From: an uncultured Prevotellaceae bacterium
Lineage (GTDB): Bacteria > Bacteroidota > Bacteroidia > Bacteroidales > Bacteroidaceae
Assembly: GCA_900315075.1 (NCBI GenBank)
Contig: OMXV01000001.1
Coordinates: 124,001 to 188,000, forward strand
Length of the DNA: 64,000 nt
Direction of reading: 5' to 3'
Shown here: piece after piece, positions 1 to 7,533 of the stretch
Position numbering within the stretch: the stretch's first letter is position 1
Layout: every line of letters starts with the position of its first letter
The notes under the pieces: generated by a model
What the model was told of the DNA's origin: nothing
Database searches by the model: none
The model's input: the letters and a program-made list of their open reading frames with translations, nothing else
Translations under genes and position numbers: made by a program

Positions 1-2
1 AC

Positions 3-440
3 TACTTGCAAGATGTGCAAAGTGTGCTTGCTCCAGGTATTGCCTCTGCATTTTTGCTTGGCATCTGCTGGAAACGTGCCACAGCCAAAGGCGGTATGTG
101 GGGTCTGATTTCCGGCCTTATCATCGGTTTGACTCGTCTGGGAGCAAAAGTCTATTATAGCAATACTCCAGATGCCGCAGACTCATGGTTCAAGGCAGTG
201 TTTTACGACTTCAACTGGTTGTTCTTCTGCGGTGTGATGCTGGTTGTTTGCTGTCTGATTGTGATTATCGTATCACTCTGCACAGAAGCCCCCAACGAGA
301 AAAAGATCCAGGGATTGGTATTCGGTACCTCTACACCCGAACAACGCGCAGCCACCCGTGCAAGCTGGAATCACTGGGATGTAATCCACACCATCATTAT
401 TCTAGCACTCACTGTGGCATTCTACATTTACTTCTGGTAA
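3..440 (+). CDS. Sodium:solute symporter (SSS family), C-terminal part
   Basis: This is the 3' end of a gene that begins before the window; the reading frame is open from base 3 and about 145 residues are visible. It opens with YLQDVQSVLAPGIASAF followed by LLGICWKR, which matches the late transmembrane helices of SGLT/SSS sodium-coupled sugar transporters. At least three further hydrophobic segments follow, including GMWGLISGLIIGL, FFCGVMLVVCCLIVIIV and a final HTIIILALTVAFYIYFW. A hydrophilic loop near residues 93-120 separates the last two helices. Its position directly upstream of araR-araD-araA suggests it imports L-arabinose or arabinosides with sodium; that substrate is inferred from context only. 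A strong terminator follows the stop codon, so it probably ends its own transcript. Only the end is visible, so the true length and start are unknown. Confidence 0.85.
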   Translation, partial: YLQDVQSVLAPGIASAFLLGICWKRATAKGGMWGLISGLIIGLTRLGAKVYYSNTPDAADSWFKAVFYDFNWLFFCGVMLVVCCLIVIIVSLCTEAPNEKKIQGLVFGTSTPEQRAATRASWNHWDVIHTIIILALTVAFYIYFW

Positions 441-450
441 AAACAATTAT

Positions 451-503
451 AGATTCGGAGTAATCAGAGAAATCTGAAAAATCGGATTACTCCGAATCTT
501 TTC
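451..503 (+). terminator. Stem-loop terminator after the symporter
   Basis: A perfect 15-bp inverted repeat (arms 451-465 and 485-499, AGATTCGGAGTAATC and its complement) encloses a 19-nt loop and is followed by a short T run. It lies 10 nt after the symporter stop codon and before araR, as expected for a rho-independent terminator. Confidence 0.8.
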
Positions 504-517
504 AAAACAGCAAAAAT

Positions 518-1195
518 ATGACAGGATATTACGGTGAACATTCCAAAGTCTTTGTATCAGTTGACTGCATTGTCTTCGGTTTTGACCAAGGAAAGTTAAA
601 GTTATTGATTGGTCGTCGTCAGATGGACCCGGGACGTGGGGAATGGTCACTATATGGTGGATTTGTCAGACAAGACGAGAGTCTTGAAGAATGTGCCAGC
701 CGCACACTATACAATTTGACGGGCTTGCAGGACATCTACATGAAGCAGGTGGGAGCATTTGGCGCTATCGACCGCGACCCCGGCGAGCGCGTTATCACCG
801 TGGCCTACTGTGCCCTCATCAATGTGAACGATTACGACGACAATTTGCGTCGTGAGCATGGTGTGGAATGGGTTAGCTTAGACATACTTCCAAAACTGTA
901 TTCCGACCACAACATCATGGTTCGTAAAGCCATCACACTACTTCGCCGCCGTGTGAGCACCGAGCCACTGAGTTTCAACCTGTTGCCGGAATTGTTTACC
1001 CTCACCCAATTGCAACACGTTTATGAGGCTATTCTCGGTGAGGAAATCGACAAGCGAAATTTCCGCAAGCGTATTAAGACCATCGATTTTATCGAGCGGA
1101 CAGAATATATCGACAAACTCTCGTCGAAACGAGGAGCCGCCCTATATCGCTTCAACAAGAACGCATATAGCTTGGAACCTACATTTAAATTATAA
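518..1195 (+). CDS. araR: Nudix-related L-arabinose regulator AraR
   Basis: This 225-residue protein has an N-terminal Nudix fold (about residues 8-140) and a C-terminal winged helix-turn-helix (about 155-225), the architecture of the NrtR/AraR regulators of Bacteroidetes. The Nudix box starts at residue 47 (GGFVRQDESLEE) but continues as RTLYNLTGL. The catalytic Glu residues of the REUXEEXGU motif are replaced (Thr, Asn, Leu), so pyrophosphohydrolase activity is unlikely and the domain probably senses a ligand. In Bacteroides thetaiotaomicron the family member AraR binds L-arabinose and controls arabinose genes; the same role is inferred here because araD, araA and araB follow directly. The ATG at 518 is chosen because the Nudix fold begins close to it and the terminator lies just upstream. 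Operator sites could not be assigned confidently. Confidence 0.87.
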   Translation: MTGYYGEHSKVFVSVDCIVFGFDQGKLKLLIGRRQMDPGRGEWSLYGGFVRQDESLEECASRTLYNLTGLQDIYMKQVGAFGAIDRDPGERVITVAYCALINVNDYDDNLRREHGVEWVSLDILPKLYSDHNIMVRKAITLLRRRVSTEPLSFNLLPELFTLTQLQHVYEAILGEEIDKRNFRKRIKTIDFIERTEYIDKLSSKRGAALYRFNKNAYSLEPTFKL

Positions 1196-1301
1196 GCTTT
1201 AGGGGCTGCTGTGATACAGCAACATACGGGGCTTTGGCTCTGAGAAATATTATAATAAAGTGAAAAGCAATAACCACCAAAAACTATAAAGAACCATTAT
1301 T

Positions 1302-2003
1302 ATGTTAGAAGAACTGAAAGAAAAAGTGTTTCGTGCCAACCTCGACTTGGTAAAGCACAATTTAGTGATATTCACCTGGGGCAACGTGTCGGGAATCGAC
1401 CGTGAGAAAGGCCTTGTGGTGATTAAACCCTCTGGCGTGGACTACGACGTAATGAAAGCGTCAGACATGGTCGTTGTGGATTTAGAGACCGGCAAAGTGG
1501 TGGAGGGCGACCTCAACCCCTCTTCCGACACCCCTACCCACCTTGTTTTGTATCGTGCCTTCCCTGAACTGGGCGGTATCGTACACACTCACTCCACATA
1601 TGCCACCGCTTGGGCACAGGCAGGCAAGGACATCCCCAGCATAGGTACCACTCATGCCGACTATTTCCATGACTGCATTCCCTGCACCGACGACATGGTG
1701 GAGGCTCAGATGCCCGAATATGAGAAAGAGACTGGCGTAGTAATCGTTGAGCGTTTCCGCCGCGACAACATCAACCCTGTCCACACTCCAGCTGTGTTGG
1801 TGAAGAACCATGGCCCATTCTCCTGGGGCAAGAACCCCGACCAAGCTGTCTATCATGCTGTGGTGGCAGAGCAGGTCGCTAAGATGGCATTTGTATCGTT
1901 CTGCGTGAATCCCGACACAACGATGAATCCCCTCCTCATCGAGAAGCATTTTTCGCGTAAGCATGGCCCCAACGCCTATTACGGACAGAAGAAGAAGCAA
2001 TAA
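1302..2003 (+). CDS. araD: L-ribulose-5-phosphate 4-epimerase
   Basis: This 233-residue class II aldolase/epimerase converts L-ribulose-5-phosphate to D-xylulose-5-phosphate, the last step of the AraA/AraB/AraD pathway, in the cytoplasm. Visible family features are the N-terminal TWGNVSG segment (about residues 25-31), SSDTPTH with Asp76, the metal-binding [10 protein letters not shown] with His95 and His97, the [10 protein letters not shown] segment with Asp120, and the third metal ligand His170 in VLVKNHGPF. Length agrees with E. coli AraD (231 residues). It lies 106 bp after araR and 88 bp before araA in the same direction, with no strong terminator between, so a common operon is likely. 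The only structure upstream is a 6-bp hairpin (TGCTGTgatACAGCA, 1207-1221), also found near 31.9 kb. Confidence 0.95.
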   Translation: MLEELKEKVFRANLDLVKHNLVIFTWGNVSGIDREKGLVVIKPSGVDYDVMKASDMVVVDLETGKVVEGDLNPSSDTPTHLVLYRAFPELGGIVHTHSTYATAWAQAGKDIPSIGTTHADYFHDCIPCTDDMVEAQMPEYEKETGVVIVERFRRDNINPVHTPAVLVKNHGPFSWGKNPDQAVYHAVVAEQVAKMAFVSFCVNPDTTMNPLLIEKHFSRKHGPNAYYGQKKKQ

Positions 2004-2091
2004 AGACTTGTGAGCATAGATACTATAGAAGCTATAGACACAATAAATAACAATAATCTATCAACAATTAAACCCAATAAAAATATCAATT

Positions 2092-3633
2092 ATGAAAAAA
2101 CCTTTTGAAAATTATGAGATTTGGTGGGTAACTGGCGCACAGTTGCTCTACGGAGGTGACGCAGTCGTAGCCGTTGACGGTCACAGCAAGGAAATGGTAG
2201 CCGGCCTCAACGAGAGCGGCATTATTCCTATCAAGGTGGTGTATAAAGGCACTGCCAACAGCAGCAAGGAAGTAGAAGACGTGATGAAAGCTGCCAACAA
2301 CGAGGATAAGTGCGTGGGTATCATCACCTGGATGCACACTTTCTCACCCGCCAAAATGTGGATCAAGGGTTTGCAAGCTCTTCAGAAGCCCCTGCTCCAT
2401 TTCCACACCCAATATAATGCTGAAATTCCTTGGGATGCTATCGACATGGACTTCATGAACCTGAACCAGAGCGCCCATGGCGACATCGAGTTCGGTCATA
2501 TCTGCACTCGCATGCGTGTTCCCCGCAAGGTGGTTTGTGGCTATTGGAAGAATGCCGAGTCACAGGAGAAGATTGCCGTTTGGGCACGTGTAGCAGCTGG
2601 TGTTGCCGATGCACACAACGTACGCTGTCTGATGTTCGGTATGAACATGAACAATGTGGCTGTGACCGATGGCGACCGCGTGGAGTTTGAGCAGCGCATG
2701 GGTTACCATGTGGATTACTATCCCGTCAGCTCACTGATGGAGTACTTCAAGAAGGTGACCGACGCTGAGGCCGACGCATTGGTAGAGGAGTACAAGAAGC
2801 TCTACACCATCAAGATTGACGAGAGTGGTGAAGAGGTTTACTGGGAGAAGGTCAAGAACGCTGCCAAGGCAGAGATTGCCCTTCGTCGCGTATTGAAGGA
2901 CGAGAATGCCACAGCATTCACCACCAACTTCGATGACCTTGGCGATGCTGACATCGATGACCCCAACTTTGTTGGTTTCGACCAGATTCCAGGCCTTGCC
3001 TCACAGCGTCTGATGGAAGAAGGCTACGGTTTTGGTGCTGAAGGTGACTGGAAGACAGCTTGTCTGTATCGCACATTGTGGGTTATCCAGCAGGGTATGC
3101 CAACAGGTTGCTCCTTCCTCGAGGACTACACACTGAACTTCGCCGGCGACCGCAGTTCTTGCCTCCAGAGCCACATGCTCGAGATCTGCCCACTTATCGC
3201 CGTTGACAAACCAAAACTCGAAGTACACTTCCTGGGTATCGGTATCCGCAAACAGCAGACCGCCCGCCTGGTGTTCACATCTAAGGTAGGCCGTGGTATC
3301 AAGGCTACAGTTGTTGACCTTGGCAACCGTTTCCGCCTCATTTCACAAGAAGTAGAGTGCATCGAGCCGAAGCCCATGCCCAAACTGCCAGTGGCATCTG
3401 CCCTTTGGGTACCCCAGCCCACATTTGAAATTGGCGCAGGCGCATGGATTTTGGCAGGTGGCACACACCACAGTGCATTCTCCTACGACATCACCGAAGA
3501 ATATTGGGAAGACTTTGCCGAAATGCTCGGTATCGAGTATGTGAAGATTAACAAAGACACCCAGATCTCTGAGTTCAAGCAGACCCTCCGTAACAATGAG
3601 GTCTACTTCATGTTGAATAAAGCGTTGAAATAA
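2092..3633 (+). CDS. araA: L-arabinose isomerase
   Basis: This 513-residue protein interconverts L-arabinose and L-ribulose, the first catabolic step, using Mn2+ in the cytoplasm. The N-terminus (FENYEIWWVTGAQLLYG) is typical of AraA. The active-site segments are all present: EEGYGFGAEGDWKTA (catalytic Glu), LEDYTLNF (second Glu), SHMLEICP (metal His) and GGTHHSAFSYD (second His). The length is close to the E. coli enzyme (500 residues). An ATG follows an AT-rich leader without a clear Shine-Dalgarno, which is normal in Bacteroidetes. araB, the next pathway gene, is displaced by a 454-bp repeat-bounded element carrying a four-helix-bundle gene, so the usual araA-araB adjacency has been interrupted. 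Confidence 0.96.
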   Translation: MKKPFENYEIWWVTGAQLLYGGDAVVAVDGHSKEMVAGLNESGIIPIKVVYKGTANSSKEVEDVMKAANNEDKCVGIITWMHTFSPAKMWIKGLQALQKPLLHFHTQYNAEIPWDAIDMDFMNLNQSAHGDIEFGHICTRMRVPRKVVCGYWKNAESQEKIAVWARVAAGVADAHNVRCLMFGMNMNNVAVTDGDRVEFEQRMGYHVDYYPVSSLMEYFKKVTDAEADALVEEYKKLYTIKIDESGEEVYWEKVKNAAKAEIALRRVLKDENATAFTTNFDDLGDADIDDPNFVGFDQIPGLASQRLMEEGYGFGAEGDWKTACLYRTLWVIQQGMPTGCSFLEDYTLNFAGDRSSCLQSHMLEICPLIAVDKPKLEVHFLGIGIRKQQTARLVFTSKVGRGIKATVVDLGNRFRLISQEVECIEPKPMPKLPVASALWVPQPTFEIGAGAWILAGGTHHSAFSYDITEEYWEDFAEMLGIEYVKINKDTQISEFKQTLRNNEVYFMLNKALK

Positions 3634-3640
3634 ATAAATA

Positions 3641-4094
3641 TTGAAAATTGAATATTGAATATTGATAATTAAAGATTGAAGATGAAAAAAGACAACAAGA
3701 TCCTTACTATTTCAAAGTCTTTTGCAATAAGGATTATTCGACTATTCCAATTTTTGCAAAACGAGAAAAAGGAGTTTGTTCTTTCTAAACAGATTCTTCG
3801 ATCGGGTACTAGCATTGGAGCTAACGTAAGAGAAAGTGAACATGCAAATAGTGTGGATGACTTTATCTATAAACTCTCTATATCTCTTAAAGAGTCAAAT
3901 GAAACTGAATATTGGTTAGAACTACTATATGAAACAGACTATATCAATGAGAAACAGTTTCAATCATTAATATCAGACAACAAAGAGATAACAGCTACTC
4001 TTATAAAAATCATCAAGACTACTAAGAGTAGAAGAAACAGCACCAAAGAAGCTAAATAATTTTCAATCTTCAATTTTCAATCTTCAATTTTCAA
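3641..4094 (+). repeat. Inverted-repeat-bounded element between araA and araB
   Basis: The four-helix-bundle gene is framed by ATTGAAAATTGAA-type arrays. The left arm (3641-3670) and right arm (4065-4094) are inverted copies with 26 of 30 positions pairing by eye. Left is TTGAAAATTGAATATTG..., right ends ...CTTCAATTTTCAA. In the mRNA these arms would form a long stem that loops out the whole ORF. The same word occurs without the gene at several other intergenic sites in the window, which suggests a dispersed or mobile element. Ends were set by the paired arms; no target duplication was identified. Confidence 0.65.
3682..4059 (+). CDS. Four-helix-bundle protein (S23/IVS-encoded family)
   Basis: This is a small basic, all-helical protein of about 125 residues. 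It resembles the S23-type four-helix-bundle family originally found inside intervening sequences of 23S rRNA. Family hallmarks are an early [13 protein letters not shown] helix, the segment [19 protein letters not shown] (about residues 34-52), a [24 protein letters not shown] helix region and a short basic tail. The ATG at 3682 is preferred over the in-frame TTG at 3676. Its molecular function is not established; related bundle proteins occur as accessory proteins of diversity-generating retroelements, but no reverse transcriptase is visible here. It does not belong to the arabinose pathway and lies inside an inverted-repeat element between araA and araB. Base composition is more AT-rich than the flanking ara genes, consistent with insertion. 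Confidence 0.85.
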   Translation: MKKDNKILTISKSFAIRIIRLFQFLQNEKKEFVLSKQILRSGTSIGANVRESEHANSVDDFIYKLSISLKESNETEYWLELLYETDYINEKQFQSLISDNKEITATLIKIIKTTKSRRNSTKEAK

Positions 4095-4106
4095 CAAAAA
4101 ACAACT

Positions 4107-5699
4107 ATGACTGCAAAACAGACAATCGAATCAGGGAAAGCCATTCTCGGCATTGAGTTTGGCTCGACACGTATCAAGGCTGTGCTGATAGACGAGGACA
4201 ACAAACCCATCGCCCAGGGTTCCCACGAATGGGAGAACCAATTGGTTGATGGTCTGTGGACCTATTCCACCGAGGCCATTTGGTACGGACTGCAAGACTG
4301 CTACGCCGACCTTCGCAAAGATGTTCGCGAGCAGTACGACTGCGAGATAGAATCACTGGCAGGCATTGGTTTCAGTGCTATGATGCACGGCTATATGGCC
4401 TTCAATGCGAAAGAGGAAATCCTCGTTCCGTTCCGCACCTGGCGTAACACCAATACCGGCAAGGCCGCTGCCACCCTCTCCAAGCTTTTCAACTACAACA
4501 TTCCACTGCGCTGGAGTATTTCACATCTCTACCAGTGCATCCTCGACAACGAAGAGCATGTAAAAGACATCAAATACCTCACCACGCTGGCTGGCTACGT
4601 ACACTGGCAGGTGACAGGTCAGTTTGTACTTGGTGTGGGTGATGCCTCTGGCATGATTCCCGTAGATCCAAAGACAAAGACCTACGATGCAGAGATGGTT
4701 CGTAAATTCGACGAACTGGTAGCTCCCTGTGGTTTCGACTGGAGACTGCTCGACATTCTGCCCAAGTCGCTGAATGCTGGTGAGAGCGCAGGCTTCCTCA
4801 CCCCCGAGGGTGCCAAGAAACTGGATGTTAGTGGCCATCTAAAAGCTGGTATCCCCGTATGTCCTCCTGAGGGCGATGCCGGAACCGGTATGGTTGCCAC
4901 CAATGCTGTAAAGCAGCGCACAGGAAACGTCTCGGCCGGTACATCCTCGTTCTCGATGATAGTACTTGAGAAAGAGCTTTCGAAGCCCTACGAGATGATT
5001 GACATGGTAACCACCCCAGACGGTTCACTGGTAGCCATGGTTCACTGCAACAACTGCACCAGCGACCTCAACGCCTGGGTAAACCTTTTCAAAGAGTATC
5101 AGCAATTGTTGGGCATTCCCGTTGACATGAACGAAGTCTATGGCAAGCTCTACAACAACGCCCTCAATGGCGATGCCGACTGCGGTGGCCTTATCTCCTA
5201 CAACTACATCTCGGGTGAGCCTGTCACCGGTCTGGAAGAAGGTCGTCCACTGTTTGTGCGCTCAGCCAACGACAAGTTCAACCTGGCCAACTTTATGCGT
5301 GCACATCTCTACGCTTCTGTAGGTGTGCTGAAGATTGGCAACGACATTCTCTTCAACGATGAGAAAATCGAGGTGGACCGCATCACTGGCCATGGCGGAC
5401 TGTTCAAGACCAAAGGTGTAGGTCAGCGCATCCTTGCTGCTGCCATCAACTCCCCCATCTCGGTGATGGAGACCGCTGGTGAAGGTGGTGCCTGGGGTAT
5501 CGCCCTGCTGGCAGGATACATGGTATGGAACAGCCGTAAGCTCACCCTCGCCGACTATCTCGACGAAGTGGTGTTCGCTGGCAATGCCGGTGTGGAAATC
5601 AAGCCTACTCCTGAGGATGTGGCAGGTTTCAACACCTACATCAAGAACTATCAATGTGGCCTTGCTATTGAGCAAGCCGCTGTCAACTACAAGAAATAA
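4107..5699 (+). CDS. araB: FGGY-family carbohydrate kinase, probable L-ribulokinase
   Basis: This 530-residue FGGY kinase probably phosphorylates L-ribulose to L-ribulose-5-phosphate with ATP, in the cytoplasm. The N-terminal phosphate loop is [18 protein letters not shown] (about residues 13-30). The C-terminal ATPase-fold region has [19 protein letters not shown] and the FGGY signature-2 region [19 protein letters not shown]. It is somewhat shorter than E. coli AraB (566 residues), and sequence alone does not exclude xylulokinase specificity; the assignment to ribulose rests on araD and araA in the same run. It starts 12 bp after the right arm of the repeat element and ends 10 bp before a stem-loop terminator, so it probably closes the ara catabolic transcript. 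Confidence 0.88.
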   Translation: MTAKQTIESGKAILGIEFGSTRIKAVLIDEDNKPIAQGSHEWENQLVDGLWTYSTEAIWYGLQDCYADLRKDVREQYDCEIESLAGIGFSAMMHGYMAFNAKEEILVPFRTWRNTNTGKAAATLSKLFNYNIPLRWSISHLYQCILDNEEHVKDIKYLTTLAGYVHWQVTGQFVLGVGDASGMIPVDPKTKTYDAEMVRKFDELVAPCGFDWRLLDILPKSLNAGESAGFLTPEGAKKLDVSGHLKAGIPVCPPEGDAGTGMVATNAVKQRTGNVSAGTSSFSMIVLEKELSKPYEMIDMVTTPDGSLVAMVHCNNCTSDLNAWVNLFKEYQQLLGIPVDMNEVYGKLYNNALNGDADCGGLISYNYISGEPVTGLEEGRPLFVRSANDKFNLANFMRAHLYASVGVLKIGNDILFNDEKIEVDRITGHGGLFKTKGVGQRILAAAINSPISVMETAGEGGAWGIALLAGYMVWNSRKLTLADYLDEVVFAGNAGVEIKPTPEDVAGFNTYIKNYQCGLAIEQAAVNYKK

Positions 5700-5709
5700 T
5701 TACGCATTA

Positions 5710-5742
5710 GTCGGACGGGACTGTTTTCAGTCCCTGTCCGAC
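5710..5742 (+). terminator. Stem-loop after araB
   Basis: GTCGGACGGGACT pairs with AGTCCCTGTCCGAC (one bulged T) around a TTTT-containing loop. A T-rich but interrupted tract follows. It sits between araB and the GH51 gene and could act as terminator or attenuator, reducing read-through into the glycosidase gene. Confidence 0.7.
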
Positions 5743-5770
5743 CTTATTTATTTATAAGACAAGAACAACA

Positions 5771-7315
5771 ATGAAGAAAATCCTTTCAGCAGTTTTTCTC
5801 ACCATCTGCTCTATGGGAGCTATGGCTCAAGACGCCACCGCAACCATTCATGCCAACAACGGCAAACAAACTATCTGCAAAGAAATTTACGGACAATTCG
5901 CTGAGCACTTAGGTTCATGTATCTATGGTGGCCTCTGGGTGGGCGAAAACTCCCCTATCCCCAACATCAACGGTTATCGCAAGGATGTGTTTGAGGCATT
6001 GAAAGACCTGAAGGTGCCCGTGCTGCGTTGGCCCGGCGGCTGCTTTGCCGACGATTACCACTGGATGGATGGCATCGGTCCCAAAGACCAGCGCCCATCA
6101 CTGCGTAATAACAACTGGGGCGGTACCATAGAGGACAACTCCTTTGGCACCCATGAATTCCTCAACCTCTGCGAGATGCTGGAATGCGAGCCCTATATCA
6201 GCGGCAACGTTGGTAGCGGCAGCGTGAAGGAAATGGCACAGTGGGTGGAATATATGACCAGCGATGGCGACACCCCGATGGCACGTCTGCGCCGTCAGAA
6301 CGGTCGCGACAAAGCCTGGCATGTGAAATACTTCGGCATTGGCAACGAGGCATGGGGCTGTGGCGGCAACATGACAGCCGAATACTACAGCAATGAGTTC
6401 CGTAAATTCAACACCTACCTGCGCGATTACAGCAACAACAAGCTCTGCCGTATCGCCTCGGGAGCCTCTGATTATGACTATGACTGGACACGTACGTTGA
6501 TGAAAAACATTGGCAACCGCATGAATGCCATCTCCGTACATTATTATACTGTTAAAGACTGGAATCACAAGGGAAAGGCCACCGCTTTCACCCCCGAGGA
6601 ATACTACCTGACTTTGGACAAATGCCTCGACGTGGATAACGTGGTGCGCCAGCACTGTGCCATCATGGACGAGACCGACCCCCAAAAGAAGATTGCCCTC
6701 ATGGTAGATGAATGGGGAACTTGGTGGGACGAGGAGCCCGGCACTATCCCAGGACACCTCTATCAGCAGAACACCATGCGCGATGCTATCGTAGCTTCGC
6801 TGATGCTCAACATTTTCCACAAATACACCGACCGTGTGCGTATGGCCAACATTGCCCAGGTGGTGAACGTGCTTCAGTCGATGATTCTCACAGACCAGAA
6901 AGGTACAGGACACATGGTGCTCACTCCTACCTACCACATTTTCAAGATGTACAAGGACTTCCAGGAAGCTACTTATCTGCCCCTCGACTTGCAGTGCAGA
7001 AACACAACTGTCAGCAATGGCAATAACATTCCCACCGTTAGTGCTTCTGCAGCCAAGACAAAAGCTGGCGACATCGTCGTGGCTCTTGCCAACGTGATGC
7101 TCGACAAGTCACAGACCATCAGTATCGACCTTGAAGGTGTGAAGGCCAAGACTGTCAACGGCACTGTTCTCACCAGCAAGAATGCTACTGACTACAACGA
7201 CTTCGACCATCCCACGGTGGTACAGCCAAAGGATTTCAAGGATGCCAAGCTGAAAAACGGCAAACTGGAAGTGACACTTCCTGCCATGTCAGTGGTGGTA
7301 CTTAAAATAAATTGA
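5771..7315 (+). CDS. Secreted alpha-L-arabinofuranosidase, GH51
   Basis: This 514-residue enzyme removes terminal alpha-L-arabinofuranosyl groups from arabinoxylan, arabinan or arabinogalactan. A signal peptide is clear (MKKILSAVFLTICSMGAMAQ, cleavage after residue 20), so it acts in the periplasm or outside the cell. The GH51 fold begins with IYGQFAEHLG (residues 39-48). RWPGGCFADDYHW follows near residue 86, with the acid/base Glu193 in GIGNEAWG and the nucleophile Glu314 in MVDEWGTWWD. A C-terminal beta-sandwich ends in VVVLKIN. It lies 71 bp downstream of araB, after a stem-loop, so it is co-located and probably co-regulated with arabinose catabolism. Its TGA stop lies in the first bases of an intergenic repeat array. 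Confidence 0.94.
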   Translation: MKKILSAVFLTICSMGAMAQDATATIHANNGKQTICKEIYGQFAEHLGSCIYGGLWVGENSPIPNINGYRKDVFEALKDLKVPVLRWPGGCFADDYHWMDGIGPKDQRPSLRNNNWGGTIEDNSFGTHEFLNLCEMLECEPYISGNVGSGSVKEMAQWVEYMTSDGDTPMARLRRQNGRDKAWHVKYFGIGNEAWGCGGNMTAEYYSNEFRKFNTYLRDYSNNKLCRIASGASDYDYDWTRTLMKNIGNRMNAISVHYYTVKDWNHKGKATAFTPEEYYLTLDKCLDVDNVVRQHCAIMDETDPQKKIALMVDEWGTWWDEEPGTIPGHLYQQNTMRDAIVASLMLNIFHKYTDRVRMANIAQVVNVLQSMILTDQKGTGHMVLTPTYHIFKMYKDFQEATYLPLDLQCRNTTVSNGNNIPTVSASAAKTKAGDIVVALANVMLDKSQTISIDLEGVKAKTVNGTVLTSKNATDYNDFDHPTVVQPKDFKDAKLKNGKLEVTLPAMSVVVLKIN

Positions 7316-7316
7316 A

Positions 7317-7472
7317 GAGGAGTTAAAGGGGAGTTAAAGAGTAGTTAAAAGGTAGTTAAAGGGACATTACTATTGAAGATTGAAGATTGAAAATTGAAAA
7401 TTGGATATTTTCCACCCTATACTATTTTCTCCGTATGCTTCGGCTTTGCCGCAGCCCCCACCCCAAACTCCT
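7317..7472 (+). repeat. Composite intergenic repeat, copy A
   Basis: The order is: four 11-bp units of GGNAGTTAAAG type, the word GGGACATTAC, an ATTGAAGATTGAAAATTGAA array, then TTTTCTCCGTATGCTTCGG with CTTTGCCGCAGCC. The same order recurs at 10.5 kb and 60.3 kb. It fills the 218-bp gap between the GH51 gene and transketolase; no other feature is seen there. Confidence 0.75.
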
Positions 7473-7533
7473 AAATAGGTATTATCCAAACTCCATATAA
7501 AAAAATTCATTTACAACAATAAAAACCAATACA

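Noticed and set aside
3682-4059. Diversity-generating retroelement accessory (Avd)
   Set aside because: The four-helix bundle is shared, but no reverse transcriptase, template or variable repeat is present.
6098-6937. 279-codon open frame on the minus strand
   Set aside because: Shadow of the GH51 gene, whose catalytic motifs are on the + strand.
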